A DNA stretch of 64,000 bases, taken from positions 88,495 through 152,494 of the forward strand of contig CAJTMW010000010.1 of NCBI GenBank assembly GCA_910577275.1. The letters run 5' to 3'. Shown here in pieces: positions 53,527 through 63,506 of this stretch. Within the stretch, counting starts at the first letter, position 1. Each line of letters starts with the position of its first letter. The notes below the pieces were generated by a model that had not been told where the DNA came from, searched no databases, and was given only the letters and a program-made list of their open reading frames with translations. This DNA is from an uncultured Lachnospiraceae bacterium. GTDB lineage: Bacteria; Bacillota; Clostridia; Lachnospirales; Lachnospiraceae. The position numbers were made by a program, and so were the translations under genes.

Positions 53527-55206
53527 ATGAAAGCAAGACAGGTAAAAAAGTTATTTGCCTTATTACTGACGGCGGCTCTGACGGCAGGAGTGCTCGGCGG
53601 CTGCGGAGGCGAAAATGACGGGGGCGGTTCGGGTTCCGGGGAGAGTGGCTCGGGAGAAGGCGGCGTGGTAGAGCTGACCTTTTACAATGCGGACGGTGTG
53701 GAAGACCCCTGGACAGACCCGGTAGCGCAGGCGCTTACCGAGAAAACCGGCGTGAAGCTGAAAACGGAGTATCCGGTATCTTCCGATGACCAGAAGGTGG
53801 CGCTTATGATTGCGGAGCAGAATTATCCCGATATGATTTTTGCAAAAGGGGACGCCGGAAGCCTGATTGACGCCGGGGCGCTGATTGATATGACAGAGCT
53901 GATTGAAGAATACGGCCCGAATATTAAGAAGCTGTACGGGGAAGAATTTGACAAGCTGAAACATTCCACGGAGGACCCGTCCATTTATCAGCTTTCCTCC
54001 TATGCCATAGGAGGCATGAACTATAAAAACGCCGGAACGGCGCAGATACAGTGGGCGGTTCTGAAAGAAAATAATTATGAAGTTCCGGATACTCTGGAAA
54101 AATTTGAAAAAATGATTAAGGATTATATGGCGGCTCATCCCACTACGGAGGACGGGGTGGAAACCATCGGACTGACCCTTTCCACCGCCGACTGGCACTG
54201 GATGATTACCCTTGGAAATCCTGCCGGCTATATTGCGGAGGGCGCGCCGGACAACGGACAGTGGCTTGTGGACGATAATTATAACGCCGTTTACAAATTC
54301 CGCTCCGAAAAGGTGCGCGAGTATTTCAAATGGCTGAACAGAATGTACAATGAAGGCGTTCTGGACCATGAATTTGCAACACAGACACACGAGGATTATA
54401 TCGCCAAGATATCAACCGGGCGCGTGCTTGCCCTTCTCGATACGGACTGGGATTACGCCGACGGTGAAAAAATCCTGAAAGCGGACGGCAAGCTGGATAA
54501 AACCTACTGCGGACTTCCCCTTGCCATGGACGCAAACACCAAGGCGCCTTCTCTGATGTATCAGGGACTTACTACCGGTCAGGGCGTTGGGATTACCACA
54601 GCCTGCAAGGACCCGGTGGCGGCTATCAAATATCTGGACTTCATTTGTTCCGACGAGGGGCAGGTGCTGGTGAACTGGGGAATTGAGGGAACCAACTATT
54701 TTATTGACGAGGAAGGACACCGCTACCGTACCCAGGAGGAAATCGACGAGAGCAATACGAATAAAGATTACAAAAAGAACACGGGCGTGGGCTTCCACAA
54801 TTTCCCTTTCCCCTGCTATGGCAACGGAATTGAGGATTCCACGGGAAGTACCTATACGACGGCCAGCCCTGGGGCGGTAATGACGGAGTACGACGAGGAG
54901 CAGAAAGCAGGGTGCGAAGCCTGGGGCGTAGACCTTCTGGTGGATATTTATCCGCAGCCCTCGGAGTTTGAAATTCCGAAATATTCCGCAATATGGGCTT
55001 ACACCAAGCCGGTTGAATTTGACGAAATCGGCAACAAGCTGGACGAGGTCGCATGGTCGGCGTTAATCAGCTGTGTAATCGGAAGCGAAGCCGACTTTGA
55101 CGCTTCCTATGACAAGATGCTTGACGATTTGGAAGGCACAGGCATGAGCGAGGCGGAAAGCATGCTGACAGAAATTATTAAGGAAAGAGTAGCGCTTGTG
55201 GAATAA
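53527..55206 (+). CDS. Sugar-binding lipoprotein of the ABC transporter
   Basis: The 559-aa protein has a lipoprotein signal ending LTAGVLGGCGGEN and a Gly/Ser-rich linker. The solute-binding fold includes EKTGVKLKTEYPVSSDDQKV and LNWGIEGTNY-like LVNWGIEGTNYFIDEEGH, typical of LplA/YtcQ proteins. It delivers glycans to the two upstream permeases. Confidence 0.88.
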   Translation: MKARQVKKLFALLLTAALTAGVLGGCGGENDGGGSGSGESGSGEGGVVELTFYNADGVEDPWTDPVAQALTEKTGVKLKTEYPVSSDDQKVALMIAEQNYPDMIFAKGDAGSLIDAGALIDMTELIEEYGPNIKKLYGEEFDKLKHSTEDPSIYQLSSYAIGGMNYKNAGTAQIQWAVLKENNYEVPDTLEKFEKMIKDYMAAHPTTEDGVETIGLTLSTADWHWMITLGNPAGYIAEGAPDNGQWLVDDNYNAVYKFRSEKVREYFKWLNRMYNEGVLDHEFATQTHEDYIAKISTGRVLALLDTDWDYADGEKILKADGKLDKTYCGLPLAMDANTKAPSLMYQGLTTGQGVGITTACKDPVAAIKYLDFICSDEGQVLVNWGIEGTNYFIDEEGHRYRTQEEIDESNTNKDYKKNTGVGFHNFPFPCYGNGIEDSTGSTYTTASPGAVMTEYDEEQKAGCEAWGVDLLVDIYPQPSEFEIPKYSAIWAYTKPVEFDEIGNKLDEVAWSALISCVIGSEADFDASYDKMLDDLEGTGMSEAESMLTEIIKERVALVE

Positions 55207-55219
55207 GAAGGAAATTGAC

Positions 55220-55258
55220 AGGCCCCCTTCCAGACCAAGGTGTACTGGAAGGGGGCCT
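55220..55258 (+). terminator. Strong hairpin between binding protein and GH31 gene
   Basis: Perfect 14-bp stem AGGCCCCCTTCCAG (55220-55233) / CTGGAAGGGGGCCT (55245-55258) with an 11-nt loop and no T tract. It probably stabilises the upstream mRNA, raising binding-protein levels relative to the enzymes, as often seen in ABC sugar operons. Confidence 0.65.
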
Positions 55259-55282
55259 GCGGTACTGGAATAGGAGGATATA

Positions 55283-57622
55283 ATGAAATATCACAACGGA
55301 TGCTGGTTATATAAGGAAGGAATCGCAGCTTTTTGCCCGCAGCATGTCTATGAAATGAGAAAGGACGAAACCTCGGTGACCTTGTGCGCCCCCACAATGC
55401 GAATTGAAAGAAAGGGCGACACCCTGGGGGGAATCAACCTGACCCTGAAAATCAGCTCCCCGGCGCCGGAGGTGCTTCGGGTGCAGGTATACCATCATAA
55501 GGGCGTGCAGAAAAAAGAGCCGGAATTTGAGCTGAATCTAACGGATGCGCAGAGCCTTGAAGTGAAGGAGCAGGGAGAAATCCTTACAGTCAGGAGCGGT
55601 CACGTAAGTCTGGTAATCAATACGGAACGCTTCGAGATGCGCTTTGAGAGAGACGGAGAGCTTTTAACAAAAAGCACAGCCAGAGATTTGGCATATGTGA
55701 AGACGGACTGGAAAGGACTGGCGTACGATAAGCCGGGCAACGCTTATATGTGCCAGCAGCTTGGGCTTTCCGTGGATGAGCTGATTTACGGCCTTGGGGA
55801 GCGTTTTACCCCTTTTGTGAAAAACGGACAGTCTGTTTCCATCTGGAATGAGGATGGAGGCACAGGGACGGAGCAGTCCTACAAGAATATTCCTTTTTAC
55901 CTGTCGAACCGGGGCTACGGCGTGTTTGTCAACCACCCGGAGCGGGTGGAGTTTGAGATTGCCACGGAGCAGGTCAGCAAAACGGGATTTTCCGTGGAAG
56001 GAGAAAGTCTGGACTACTTTTTGATAAACGGCCCTTCCATGAAGGATGTGCTCGTGCGGTACACGGATTTGACGGGGAAACCGAATCTTCCGGCCAAATG
56101 GACCTTCGGCCTGTGGCTTTCCACCTCATTTACCACCAGTTATGATGAAAAGACGGTGATGGGCTTTATTGACGGTATGCAGGAGAGGGGCATTCCGCTT
56201 TCGGTTTTCCATTTTGACTGCTGCTGGATGCGGGAATTCCACTGGACGGATTTTGTTTGGGATGAGCGGGTATTTCCCGACCCGGCGGGAATGCTTAAGA
56301 GAATAAAGGAAAAGGGAATCAAAATCTGCGTCTGGATTAATTCCTATATCGGGCAGGAATCCGTTCTTTTTGATGAGGGGAAGGAAAAGGGGTACTTCTT
56401 AAAACGCAAAAACGGCGACGTATGGCAATGGGATATGTGGCAGCCGGGGCTTGCAATTGTGGATTTCACAAATCCGGAGGCGGTACGCTGGTATCAGGGA
56501 AAGCTGGAGGAGCTGCTGGATATGGGAGTGGACTGCTTTAAGACCGATTTTGGCGAGCGGATTCCCACAGATACCGTATATGCAAACGGAGCCGACCCGG
56601 TGAAAATGCATAACTATTATACCTATCTTTATAACAAAGCGGTTTACGAGGTGCTTGAAAGGAAGCGCGGAAAGGAGGAGGCGGTGCTTTTTGCCCGTTC
56701 CGCAACGGCAGGCGGACAGAAATTCCCGGTACACTGGGGAGGAGACTGCTGGTCCGAGTACGAATCCATGGCGGAAAGCCTGCGGGGAGGACTTTCCCTT
56801 ACCTGCAGCGGCTTTGGATTCTGGAGCCATGATATCGGCGGCTTCGAGAGCACCTCAACGCCGGACGTGTATAAAAGGTGGGCGGCTTTCGGCCTGTTAT
56901 CCACCCACAGCAGGCTTCACGGAAGCACCTCCTACCGGGTGCCCTGGGTTTACGACGAGGAGGCGGTGGATGTTCTGCGGTTCTTTACAAAGCTGAAGCT
57001 GGAGCTTTTGCCCTATTTATACAGTTCAGCGGTAGTTACTTCCCGGACGGGGATTCCCATGATGCGGAGCATGGCGCTGGAATTTGAGGAGGACTTTAAC
57101 TGCCGTTATCTGGACAGACAGTATATGCTGGGCGACAGCCTTCTTGTGGCGCCGGTTTTCGGGGAGGACGGAATGGCAGGCTACTATCTGCCGGAAGGGA
57201 CGTGGGTAAATTATCTGACAGGGGAAACAGCCCTAGGCGGAAAATGGAGGAAAGAGCAGCACGGATATCTGTCAATCCCGCTGTGGGTGCGGAAGAACAG
57301 TATTATAGCAACAGGTGTGTCCTTTGAAAATGCAGAGTATAACTTTAAGGGAAATATGGAGCTGAAGGTGTTCGGTCTTGAAGGAAAGGCGGAAACGGTT
57401 ATCTGTCAGGATAACGGGGAGCTGGCGGCAGTTTCCGTTGAAAGAGACGGAGAAATGATAAAGGGACATGTGCGCGGCGGCGCCGGATGCCGGGTGCGTC
57501 TGGTGAATCAGGCTGCGGAAAGCGCAGAGGGCGTCGTTATGGAGGTTCAGGGAAGGGATACCGTGATTACACTGACCAAGGATGAGACAGATTTTGCGGT
57601 GAAGGTTTCATACGGCGGTTGA
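55283..57622 (+). CDS. Family GH31 glycosidase, probable alpha-xylosidase (YicI-like)
   Basis: The 779-aa enzyme has the GH31 nucleophile region DMGVDCFKTDFGERIPTDT (Asp of KTDFGE, as in alpha-xylosidases) and the acid/base region FARSATAGGQKFPVHWGGDC. WLSTSFTTSYDEKTV and FHFDCCWMREFHWTDF match YicI. It would remove alpha-xylose from xyloglucan-type oligosaccharides in the cytoplasm (no signal peptide). The GH3 enzyme downstream would complete breakdown. Confidence 0.88.
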   Translation: MKYHNGCWLYKEGIAAFCPQHVYEMRKDETSVTLCAPTMRIERKGDTLGGINLTLKISSPAPEVLRVQVYHHKGVQKKEPEFELNLTDAQSLEVKEQGEILTVRSGHVSLVINTERFEMRFERDGELLTKSTARDLAYVKTDWKGLAYDKPGNAYMCQQLGLSVDELIYGLGERFTPFVKNGQSVSIWNEDGGTGTEQSYKNIPFYLSNRGYGVFVNHPERVEFEIATEQVSKTGFSVEGESLDYFLINGPSMKDVLVRYTDLTGKPNLPAKWTFGLWLSTSFTTSYDEKTVMGFIDGMQERGIPLSVFHFDCCWMREFHWTDFVWDERVFPDPAGMLKRIKEKGIKICVWINSYIGQESVLFDEGKEKGYFLKRKNGDVWQWDMWQPGLAIVDFTNPEAVRWYQGKLEELLDMGVDCFKTDFGERIPTDTVYANGADPVKMHNYYTYLYNKAVYEVLERKRGKEEAVLFARSATAGGQKFPVHWGGDCWSEYESMAESLRGGLSLTCSGFGFWSHDIGGFESTSTPDVYKRWAAFGLLSTHSRLHGSTSYRVPWVYDEEAVDVLRFFTKLKLELLPYLYSSAVVTSRTGIPMMRSMALEFEEDFNCRYLDRQYMLGDSLLVAPVFGEDGMAGYYLPEGTWVNYLTGETALGGKWRKEQHGYLSIPLWVRKNSIIATGVSFENAEYNFKGNMELKVFGLEGKAETVICQDNGELAAVSVERDGEMIKGHVRGGAGCRVRLVNQAAESAEGVVMEVQGRDTVITLTKDETDFAVKVSYGG

Positions 57623-57860
57623 GCGGGCGGATTTTCCGTGAGGATTGTATACGGTGACTAAACGAACGGATTGTCCTGCTGCGGCAACTGCGCAGGCGGA
57701 ATTCATAAGCTATGTGGAAATATGAGTATCGGCAGGGCCGGGAAGTATCTTTCGATATTTTCCGGCTCGTATATTCTGTCAAAGACCTCTGCAAATTGCT
57801 TTGCGCAGCAATGCAGCGCAGAAATGAAGGAAAAGATGAGGAAAGGAAAAGGGAAACATA

Positions 57861-60164
57861 ATGCGGGAAAATGAAATGAAAATCAGGGCAAAAGAGATTA
57901 CAAAAGCCCTGACACTGGAAGAAAAAATCGGAATGATTCACGGAGCGTCTCTTTTTTCGACAAAGGGGGTTGAGCGGCTTGGCATTCCGCCTCTTGTAAT
58001 GTCGGACGGGCCAATGGGGGTGCGTCAGGAATTTGAGGCGAATAAGTGGAAGACGGCAGGACACGGGGACGACTATGCAACATATCTTCCCTGTAACAGT
58101 GCTCTGGCCGCCACATGGAACCGGAAGCTGGCTTACGAGACGGGCAGCGTACTGGGAGCGGAGGCAAGAGGGAGAGGCAAGGACGTAATACTGGCTCCCG
58201 GCATTAATATCAAGCGGAGCCCGCTGTGCGGAAGAAATTTTGAATATTTCAGCGAGGACCCCTATCTGACAGGGGAAATGGCGGTTCCCTTTATCAAGGG
58301 AGTGCAACAGTGGGACGTGGCTGCCTGCGTGAAGCATTTTGCGGCAAATAATCAGGAAACACAGCGGCTTTGGGTGGATGTGGAGATAGAGGAGAGGGCG
58401 CTGCGGGAAATCTATCTTCCCGCTTTTTACGACTGCCTGACGAGGGGGAAATGCCTTTCCGTTATGGGCGCCTACAATAAAATTTACGGGGAGCATTGCT
58501 GCCAGAGTAACTATCTTCTCCATGATATTCTTCGGAAAGAATGGGGCTACGAGGGCGTGGTGATTTCCGACTGGGGCGGCGTCCACGACACGGAGCTGGC
58601 AGCGTTGTCAGAGCTTGACATTGAAATGTCCGTTACAGACAATTTTGACGAATATTTTATGGCGGAGCCCCTGAAAAGGAAAGTGGAGCAGGGAGTGATT
58701 TCCGAGGAGAGGATAGATGAAAAGGTTATGCGGATTCTGATGCTGATGATGAAGCTGCATATGCTTCCGGCGGACGGTTGCCCGGTACATGGAGAAAGCG
58801 GAGGACGGAGGAAGGCGCTGCCTGATGCTGCCGGAAGTGATGAGCGGGAGAGGGTGCTGCCTGATGCTGCCGGAAGTGATGAGCGGGAGAGGGCGCTGCC
58901 TGATGCTGCCGGAAACGATGGGCGGGAGAAAGAATTATCCGGCAACGCCGGAAGAAAAACCGGCGCATACAATCTGCCGCAGCACAGGCAGAAAGCCCTT
59001 GAAACCGCGAGGGAATCCATCATACTTTTGAAAAATGAAAGCGGCCTTCTGCCCCTTTCTCCTCAAAATATGAAAAAAATCCTAGTAATAGGAGAAAACG
59101 CAGAGCGCATTCACTCAAACGGAGGCGGAAGTGCGGAGATAAAGGCGCTTTATGAGATTTCGCCTCTGATGGGAATGAAAATGCTGCTGGGCGGAAATAC
59201 GCAGGTGGATTTTGTCAGGGGATATGAAAGCGGCAGCCTTACTGATGGAGAAAGCGGTAAAAAGGAATCGGGGGAGGCGGATAACTGGCAGGAAAAAAGT
59301 TTGGAAAACGGCGGCGGATGCGGTCACAAGGAGGAAGCGAATAATGAGAAAACAGCCCAAAGGAGAGCGAATCTGCGCAGGAAGGCTGTGGAGCGGGCGG
59401 CGGACAGCTCCTATGATACGGTGATTTTTGTGGGAGGCTTAAATCATAATTACGACAGTGAAGGGCTTGACCGACAGGATATGAAGCTTCCCTATGAGCA
59501 GGACTTATTGATTCGCGGGCTACTTTCGGCAAGGCCGGACACAGTGGTTACGCTTATCGGCGGAAGCCCGGTGGAAATGGGCGAATGGGTAGAAAATGCG
59601 GGAGCATTGGTGTGGAGCTATTATGCGGGAATGGAGGGCGGTTATGCGCTTGCAGAGGTACTTTTCGGCAGAGTAAACCCCTCCGGTAAGCTGCCGGAAA
59701 CCTTTTATAAAAGCCTGTCAGACTGCCCGGCTCATTTGCTGGGGGAATTTGCAGGAGAAAAAAGCGTTTCCTACAGGGAAGGAATATTTGTGGGATATCG
59801 CTTCAATGAAACCTTTGGTGCAGAGCCGGAATTTTGCTTTGGCCATGGCCTGTCCTACACAAATTTCAGGTATGAGGACGCCGTATACCGGGAGGAAGAC
59901 GGCTGTGTGGTATGCAGGATTACCAATGCCGGGAAGCTTGCCGGGGCGGAAACGGTGCAGGTGTATTGCCTGACGGAAAACGAGGAGCCGGATTTGAAGG
60001 ATATTCATAAGATGCGTCCGGCAAAGGAGCTTGTGGGATTTGAAAAGGTTTACCTTGAACCCGGAGAGCAAAAAGAAGTGTCTGTTTTTGTAAAAGAGGG
60101 TAAAAAAGGACGCAGGCTTGGCGTGGGAGGCAGCGTGAAGGATATCAGGGTGATTTTGCGATGA
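57861..60164 (+). CDS. Family GH3 beta-glycosidase with an expanded linker
   Basis: The 767-aa cytoplasmic enzyme has the nucleophile motif GVVISDWGGVHDTE and an N-terminal barrel (MSDGPMGVRQEF, KHFAANNQETQR). It continues with the alpha/beta sandwich domain (SIILLKNESGLLPL) and a C-terminal fibronectin-III-like domain (FCFGHGLSYTNF). Between barrel and sandwich a low-complexity linker of about 50 residues includes three 13-residue repeats. A second Glu/Asn/Gly-rich insertion follows (residues about 453-505). It acts on beta-glucosides or beta-xylosides imported by the adjacent transporter. Confidence 0.88.
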   Translation: MRENEMKIRAKEITKALTLEEKIGMIHGASLFSTKGVERLGIPPLVMSDGPMGVRQEFEANKWKTAGHGDDYATYLPCNSALAATWNRKLAYETGSVLGAEARGRGKDVILAPGINIKRSPLCGRNFEYFSEDPYLTGEMAVPFIKGVQQWDVAACVKHFAANNQETQRLWVDVEIEERALREIYLPAFYDCLTRGKCLSVMGAYNKIYGEHCCQSNYLLHDILRKEWGYEGVVISDWGGVHDTELAALSELDIEMSVTDNFDEYFMAEPLKRKVEQGVISEERIDEKVMRILMLMMKLHMLPADGCPVHGESGGRRKALPDAAGSDERERVLPDAAGSDERERALPDAAGNDGREKELSGNAGRKTGAYNLPQHRQKALETARESIILLKNESGLLPLSPQNMKKILVIGENAERIHSNGGGSAEIKALYEISPLMGMKMLLGGNTQVDFVRGYESGSLTDGESGKKESGEADNWQEKSLENGGGCGHKEEANNEKTAQRRANLRRKAVERAADSSYDTVIFVGGLNHNYDSEGLDRQDMKLPYEQDLLIRGLLSARPDTVVTLIGGSPVEMGEWVENAGALVWSYYAGMEGGYALAEVLFGRVNPSGKLPETFYKSLSDCPAHLLGEFAGEKSVSYREGIFVGYRFNETFGAEPEFCFGHGLSYTNFRYEDAVYREEDGCVVCRITNAGKLAGAETVQVYCLTENEEPDLKDIHKMRPAKELVGFEKVYLEPGEQKEVSVFVKEGKKGRRLGVGGSVKDIRVILR
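58815..58931 (+). repeat. Three tandem 39-bp in-frame repeats in the GH3 linker
   Basis: Units 58815-58853, 58854-58892 and 58893-58931 encode ALPDAAGSDERER with few changes. The first two differ only at the second base. A decayed fourth unit (ELSGNAG) follows. The repeats keep frame and lie in an interdomain linker. Confidence 0.85.
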
Positions 60165-60264
60165 GCAATTTCAGTCCGGCTCAAATATCGTATCTGTAGA
60201 TGCATACATTTTTAAAAATATATGATATACTGTTTTTAAACAATCATTTCAGGGGGAAGCATGT

Positions 60265-61875
60265 ATGGGAATGTTTTTAAACAGCATAGCGCCGTTTGAG
60301 GAATACAGAGAAATTGCAGGAACCAGATTTTTTGTTGACAAGTCTGATATGATTGACGAAATCATAGACATGGCAATAGCAGGCGGGGAGAAATACCTTT
60401 GCTTCACCAGACCGCGGCGGTTTGGCAAGAGCGTTATGGCAAATATGGTTGCGGCTTTTTTTGGCAGAGCAGGAGACGGAAAGGATGTTTTCGGTACGCT
60501 TAAGATTGCGCAGAGCGGGAATTATCAGAAATATTTGAACAGCTATCACGTAATATATATTGATTTCAGCATACTGCCGAGAGAGTGTGAAAGCTACGAA
60601 CAGTATATGAATCGTATCGAGAGCGGAATTAACAGAGATTTGACGGAGGAATGGCCCGCGCTTAATCTTGATATAAACAAAGCGGTATGGGATAATCTGC
60701 GGATGATATATGAACAGGAAAGAACCAGATTTATCTTTGTGATGGACGAGTGGGATGCGATTTTTCACAGGAGCTTTGTGACGGAGGAGAATAAAAAGAG
60801 TTATCTGGGATTCCTGCGCAATCTGCTGAAAGGGCAGGCTTATGTAAAGCTTGCCTACATGACAGGAGTGCTGCCTATTGCGAAGTATTCCAGCGGTTCT
60901 GAGATGAATATGTTTATTGAGTACGATATGGTGTCTAAGGTAAAATTCAGCGAGCATTTCGGTTTTCTGGACTCGGAGGTTGACAGCCTGTTCGAGGTTT
61001 ACCGGAAGAAGACAAAGAATCCTCAAATCACGCGGGAAGACCTGACAAAATGGTATGACGGATATCACACGGCAGCCGGCGCAAGGCTCTACAATCCCCG
61101 TTCAGTTGTAGGAGCGCTGGCAAATAATCAGATAAGCAACTACTGGACTGGTTCGGGGCCTTATGATGAGATTTTCTATTATATCCGTAATAATATAGAG
61201 GATATCCGGGATGATTTGGTTATGATGGTGTCGGGAGGAAGGGTGGCAATCGAGCTTTTGGGCTATGCAGCCACTTCGCAGGAGCTTTTTACAAAGAATC
61301 AGATTTATTCGGCAATGGTGGTATACGGACTTCTGACTTATGAGGACGGCGAGGTCTTTATTCCCAACAGGGAGCTGATGGATAAGTACGATGAGCTTTT
61401 GCTGACAAATGAAAGTCTGGGCTATATCCATAATCTTGCAAAAGAGTCTGACAGAATGCTGAAAGCGACGCTGGCAGGCGATATCGGGACAATGGCGGAG
61501 ATTTTAAAACTTGCCCACGACACGGAATCACCGATTTTTTCCTATAACAGTGAAATCGAGCTGTCGGCAGTAGTCAATCTGGTGTATCTTTCCGCCAGAG
61601 ACAAATACCGCGTGGAGCGTGAGGACAAAGCCGGAGAGGGATATGTGGATTTTATCTTTTACCCGGAGCGGAAAGGAGCGGATGGGCTGATTCTGGAGTT
61701 AAAGGCGGACGATACCCCGGAAAACGCAATCAGGCAGATAAAAGACAGAAATTATGCGCTGCGTTTTAAAGGGAAGGTGGGGGAAAAGCCGAAATACACG
61801 GGAAGGATTCTGGCGGTTGGAATCGGCTATGACAGAAAGACAAAGAAGCATGCCTGTAAGGTAGAGGTGTTGTAA
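60265..61875 (+). CDS. AAA-ATPase-like / PD-(D/E)XK nuclease superfamily protein
   Basis: The 536-aa protein starts with FFVDKSDMIDEIIDMA and the P-loop region CFTRPRRFGKSVMANMVAAF, then FVMDEWDAIFHRSF (Walker B-like). The C-terminal part (GEGYVDFIFYPERKGADGLI, LELKADDTPENAIRQI) is the PDDEXK_9 nuclease-like motif D...ExK. Such proteins are abundant and multicopy in gut Clostridia and Bacteroidetes. Their role is unknown, possibly selfish or defence related. Confidence 0.85.
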   Translation: MGMFLNSIAPFEEYREIAGTRFFVDKSDMIDEIIDMAIAGGEKYLCFTRPRRFGKSVMANMVAAFFGRAGDGKDVFGTLKIAQSGNYQKYLNSYHVIYIDFSILPRECESYEQYMNRIESGINRDLTEEWPALNLDINKAVWDNLRMIYEQERTRFIFVMDEWDAIFHRSFVTEENKKSYLGFLRNLLKGQAYVKLAYMTGVLPIAKYSSGSEMNMFIEYDMVSKVKFSEHFGFLDSEVDSLFEVYRKKTKNPQITREDLTKWYDGYHTAAGARLYNPRSVVGALANNQISNYWTGSGPYDEIFYYIRNNIEDIRDDLVMMVSGGRVAIELLGYAATSQELFTKNQIYSAMVVYGLLTYEDGEVFIPNRELMDKYDELLLTNESLGYIHNLAKESDRMLKATLAGDIGTMAEILKLAHDTESPIFSYNSEIELSAVVNLVYLSARDKYRVEREDKAGEGYVDFIFYPERKGADGLILELKADDTPENAIRQIKDRNYALRFKGKVGEKPKYTGRILAVGIGYDRKTKKHACKVEVL

Positions 61876-61884
61876 ACAGAGTAA

Positions 61885-61930
61885 AACAGCGGACAGGATA
61901 TTTTATTACACAACTGTCCGCTGTTTTTTT
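61885..61930 (+). terminator. Rho-independent terminator
   Basis: Stem AACAGCGGACAG (61885-61896) / CTGTCCGCTGTT (61914-61925), 17-nt loop, followed by five more Ts. Confidence 0.85.
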
Positions 61931-62058
61931 GAAATTATTCAACTTTTTTACACAAAATCATTATTTATTCGCATAATATTTAAATAGTCAAAATTAACTC
62001 TAGGGTGGGAAAAGTACAATCTCGTAAAATTTATAAATAAAAGAACAAAAGAGAGTTC

Positions 62059-62763
62059 GTGAGGGATTGGTTTATGCGTGATAAGTATGATAACTTTTTA
62101 CATCGGCTTAATCAGTACAGATTGCGGCTAAACATGACACAGGAAGAAACCAGCAGTGAGCTTGGTATTACACAAAGCCAATTTAGCAAGATGGAACTTG
62201 GAAAAATAATCATACCCTATAAAGTACTGGCGCTTCTTATGGAGATGGGGTGGGATGTAGATTATTTTATAACAGGAAAGGAGACACGTCAAAATACTTC
62301 CGAATTAAATCTCCTGATGGATGGAGTGGAGGAAAGGTACAGAAAGGAACTGCTCAGCGCTGTCGTATGGTTTTTGGAGCAGGGAATCAATAAATGCGTC
62401 CTGGATATCAGCTTTGAAACAAAATGTGAAATCGGAATCCTGAAAAAGAGGGCAAGCGAGGAAAAATTTGAATCAGTTTTGTACGAAGCGAGAAAGATTG
62501 CCGGAATTGCCCAGATACCGATGTCTGAAAAATTAGGCGTAAATATAAAAAAATATCGTAAGCTGGAAAAAGAACAGCTGTGCCCGGATGCGGAGCTATT
62601 GCTTCGCATTTATGAAGAAACAGGCTGCAAACCCAGCCTGCTTTTCAACTGTATTAATGTTGAAAGCCTGATTATAAACGATTTGTGGAATGACATTACG
62701 CCGCCTGTAAGAAAAAGTATTTTATCTCTTGTGGAACAGGTATATGGGTTTCTTAAGTCGTGA
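62059..62763 (+). CDS. XRE-family regulator with two helix-turn-helix units
   Basis: The N terminus (LNQYRLRLNMTQEETSSELG, ITQSQFSKMELG) is a Cro/CI-type helix-turn-helix. A second similar unit occurs near residue 155 (AGIAQIPMSEKLGVNIKKYR). GTG at 62059 and ATG at 62074 are both possible starts. It overlaps the LytTR regulator transcript unit and is probably part of a signalling operon with it. Confidence 0.8.
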   Translation: MRDWFMRDKYDNFLHRLNQYRLRLNMTQEETSSELGITQSQFSKMELGKIIIPYKVLALLMEMGWDVDYFITGKETRQNTSELNLLMDGVEERYRKELLSAVVWFLEQGINKCVLDISFETKCEIGILKKRASEEKFESVLYEARKIAGIAQIPMSEKLGVNIKKYRKLEKEQLCPDAELLLRIYEETGCKPSLLFNCINVESLIINDLWNDITPPVRKSILSLVEQVYGFLKS

Positions 62764-62771
62764 GGTGCATT

Positions 62772-63506
62772 ATGAAAAAGTCAGTTTTAATCGTTGAAGA
62801 TAGTAAATCACAGTTGGAAATGATGAAGAAACTGGTATTGGAGGTGGATGAGAGAACTATTGTTTATGCGGTCAGGGACGTAAGTACGGCATACGCTACT
62901 TTATTGGAAAAGACCATTGATGTATTCATAATAGATATCATTTTAGATACAAAGAAATCAGGAGACACTTCCGGCCTGCGTCTGGTAGAGAGAATCAGGA
63001 CGATTCCGAAATATATGTTCACGCCTGTAGTGTTCGTCACTTCGTTGGAAGATACTACAAAGTATGCTTATACCGACTTAAACTGCCTGAGCTACATAGA
63101 GAAGCCTTTTTCACCGGAGAGAGTTAAACAGGTAGTGAAAAAGGCATTAAATTTTTCTACGGAAAAGGAGGAAGAACAAACCTACTGTTTTAGAAAAGAC
63201 GGTATTCTTTATCCTGTAAAGGTAGATGATATTTTCTATATGGAAAGTATCAACCATGAAATCTGTATCCATATGAAAAAGGATAACATACTGACAATAC
63301 CTTATAAAACCTGCAAACAACTGCTGAGTGAAATTGACGCGTCCTGCCTGATACAATGCAGCAGAAGCACGATTATCAATAAGAACCATGTCTATAACAT
63401 TGATGTCCAAAACAGATACATTTCCTTCAAGGATATCAATGACAAGGTTATGATTGGAATTACATTTAAGAAAAAAGTGCTTGCGGAGTTTGAAAATGGT
63501 AGATAG
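62772..63506 (+). CDS. LytTR-family response regulator (AgrA-like)
   Basis: ATG at 62772 follows GAGGTG. The 244-aa protein has a receiver (VLIVEDSKSQLEMM, phospho-Asp in VFIIDIILDT, Lys in YIEKPF) and a LytTR DNA-binding domain (DDIFYMESINHEICIHMKKD, LIQCSRSTIINKNHVYNIDV). It pairs with the downstream membrane protein, with which it overlaps, in the manner of agrA/agrC. Confidence 0.88.
   Translation: MKKSVLIVEDSKSQLEMMKKLVLEVDERTIVYAVRDVSTAYATLLEKTIDVFIIDIILDTKKSGDTSGLRLVERIRTIPKYMFTPVVFVTSLEDTTKYAYTDLNCLSYIEKPFSPERVKQVVKKALNFSTEKEEEQTYCFRKDGILYPVKVDDIFYMESINHEICIHMKKDNILTIPYKTCKQLLSEIDASCLIQCSRSTIINKNHVYNIDVQNRYISFKDINDKVMIGITFKKKVLAEFENGR

Noticed and set aside
57567..58586. 339-aa minus-strand ORF
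   Set aside because: It overlaps the GH31 end and GH3 start in antisense, with no ribosome site or domain.
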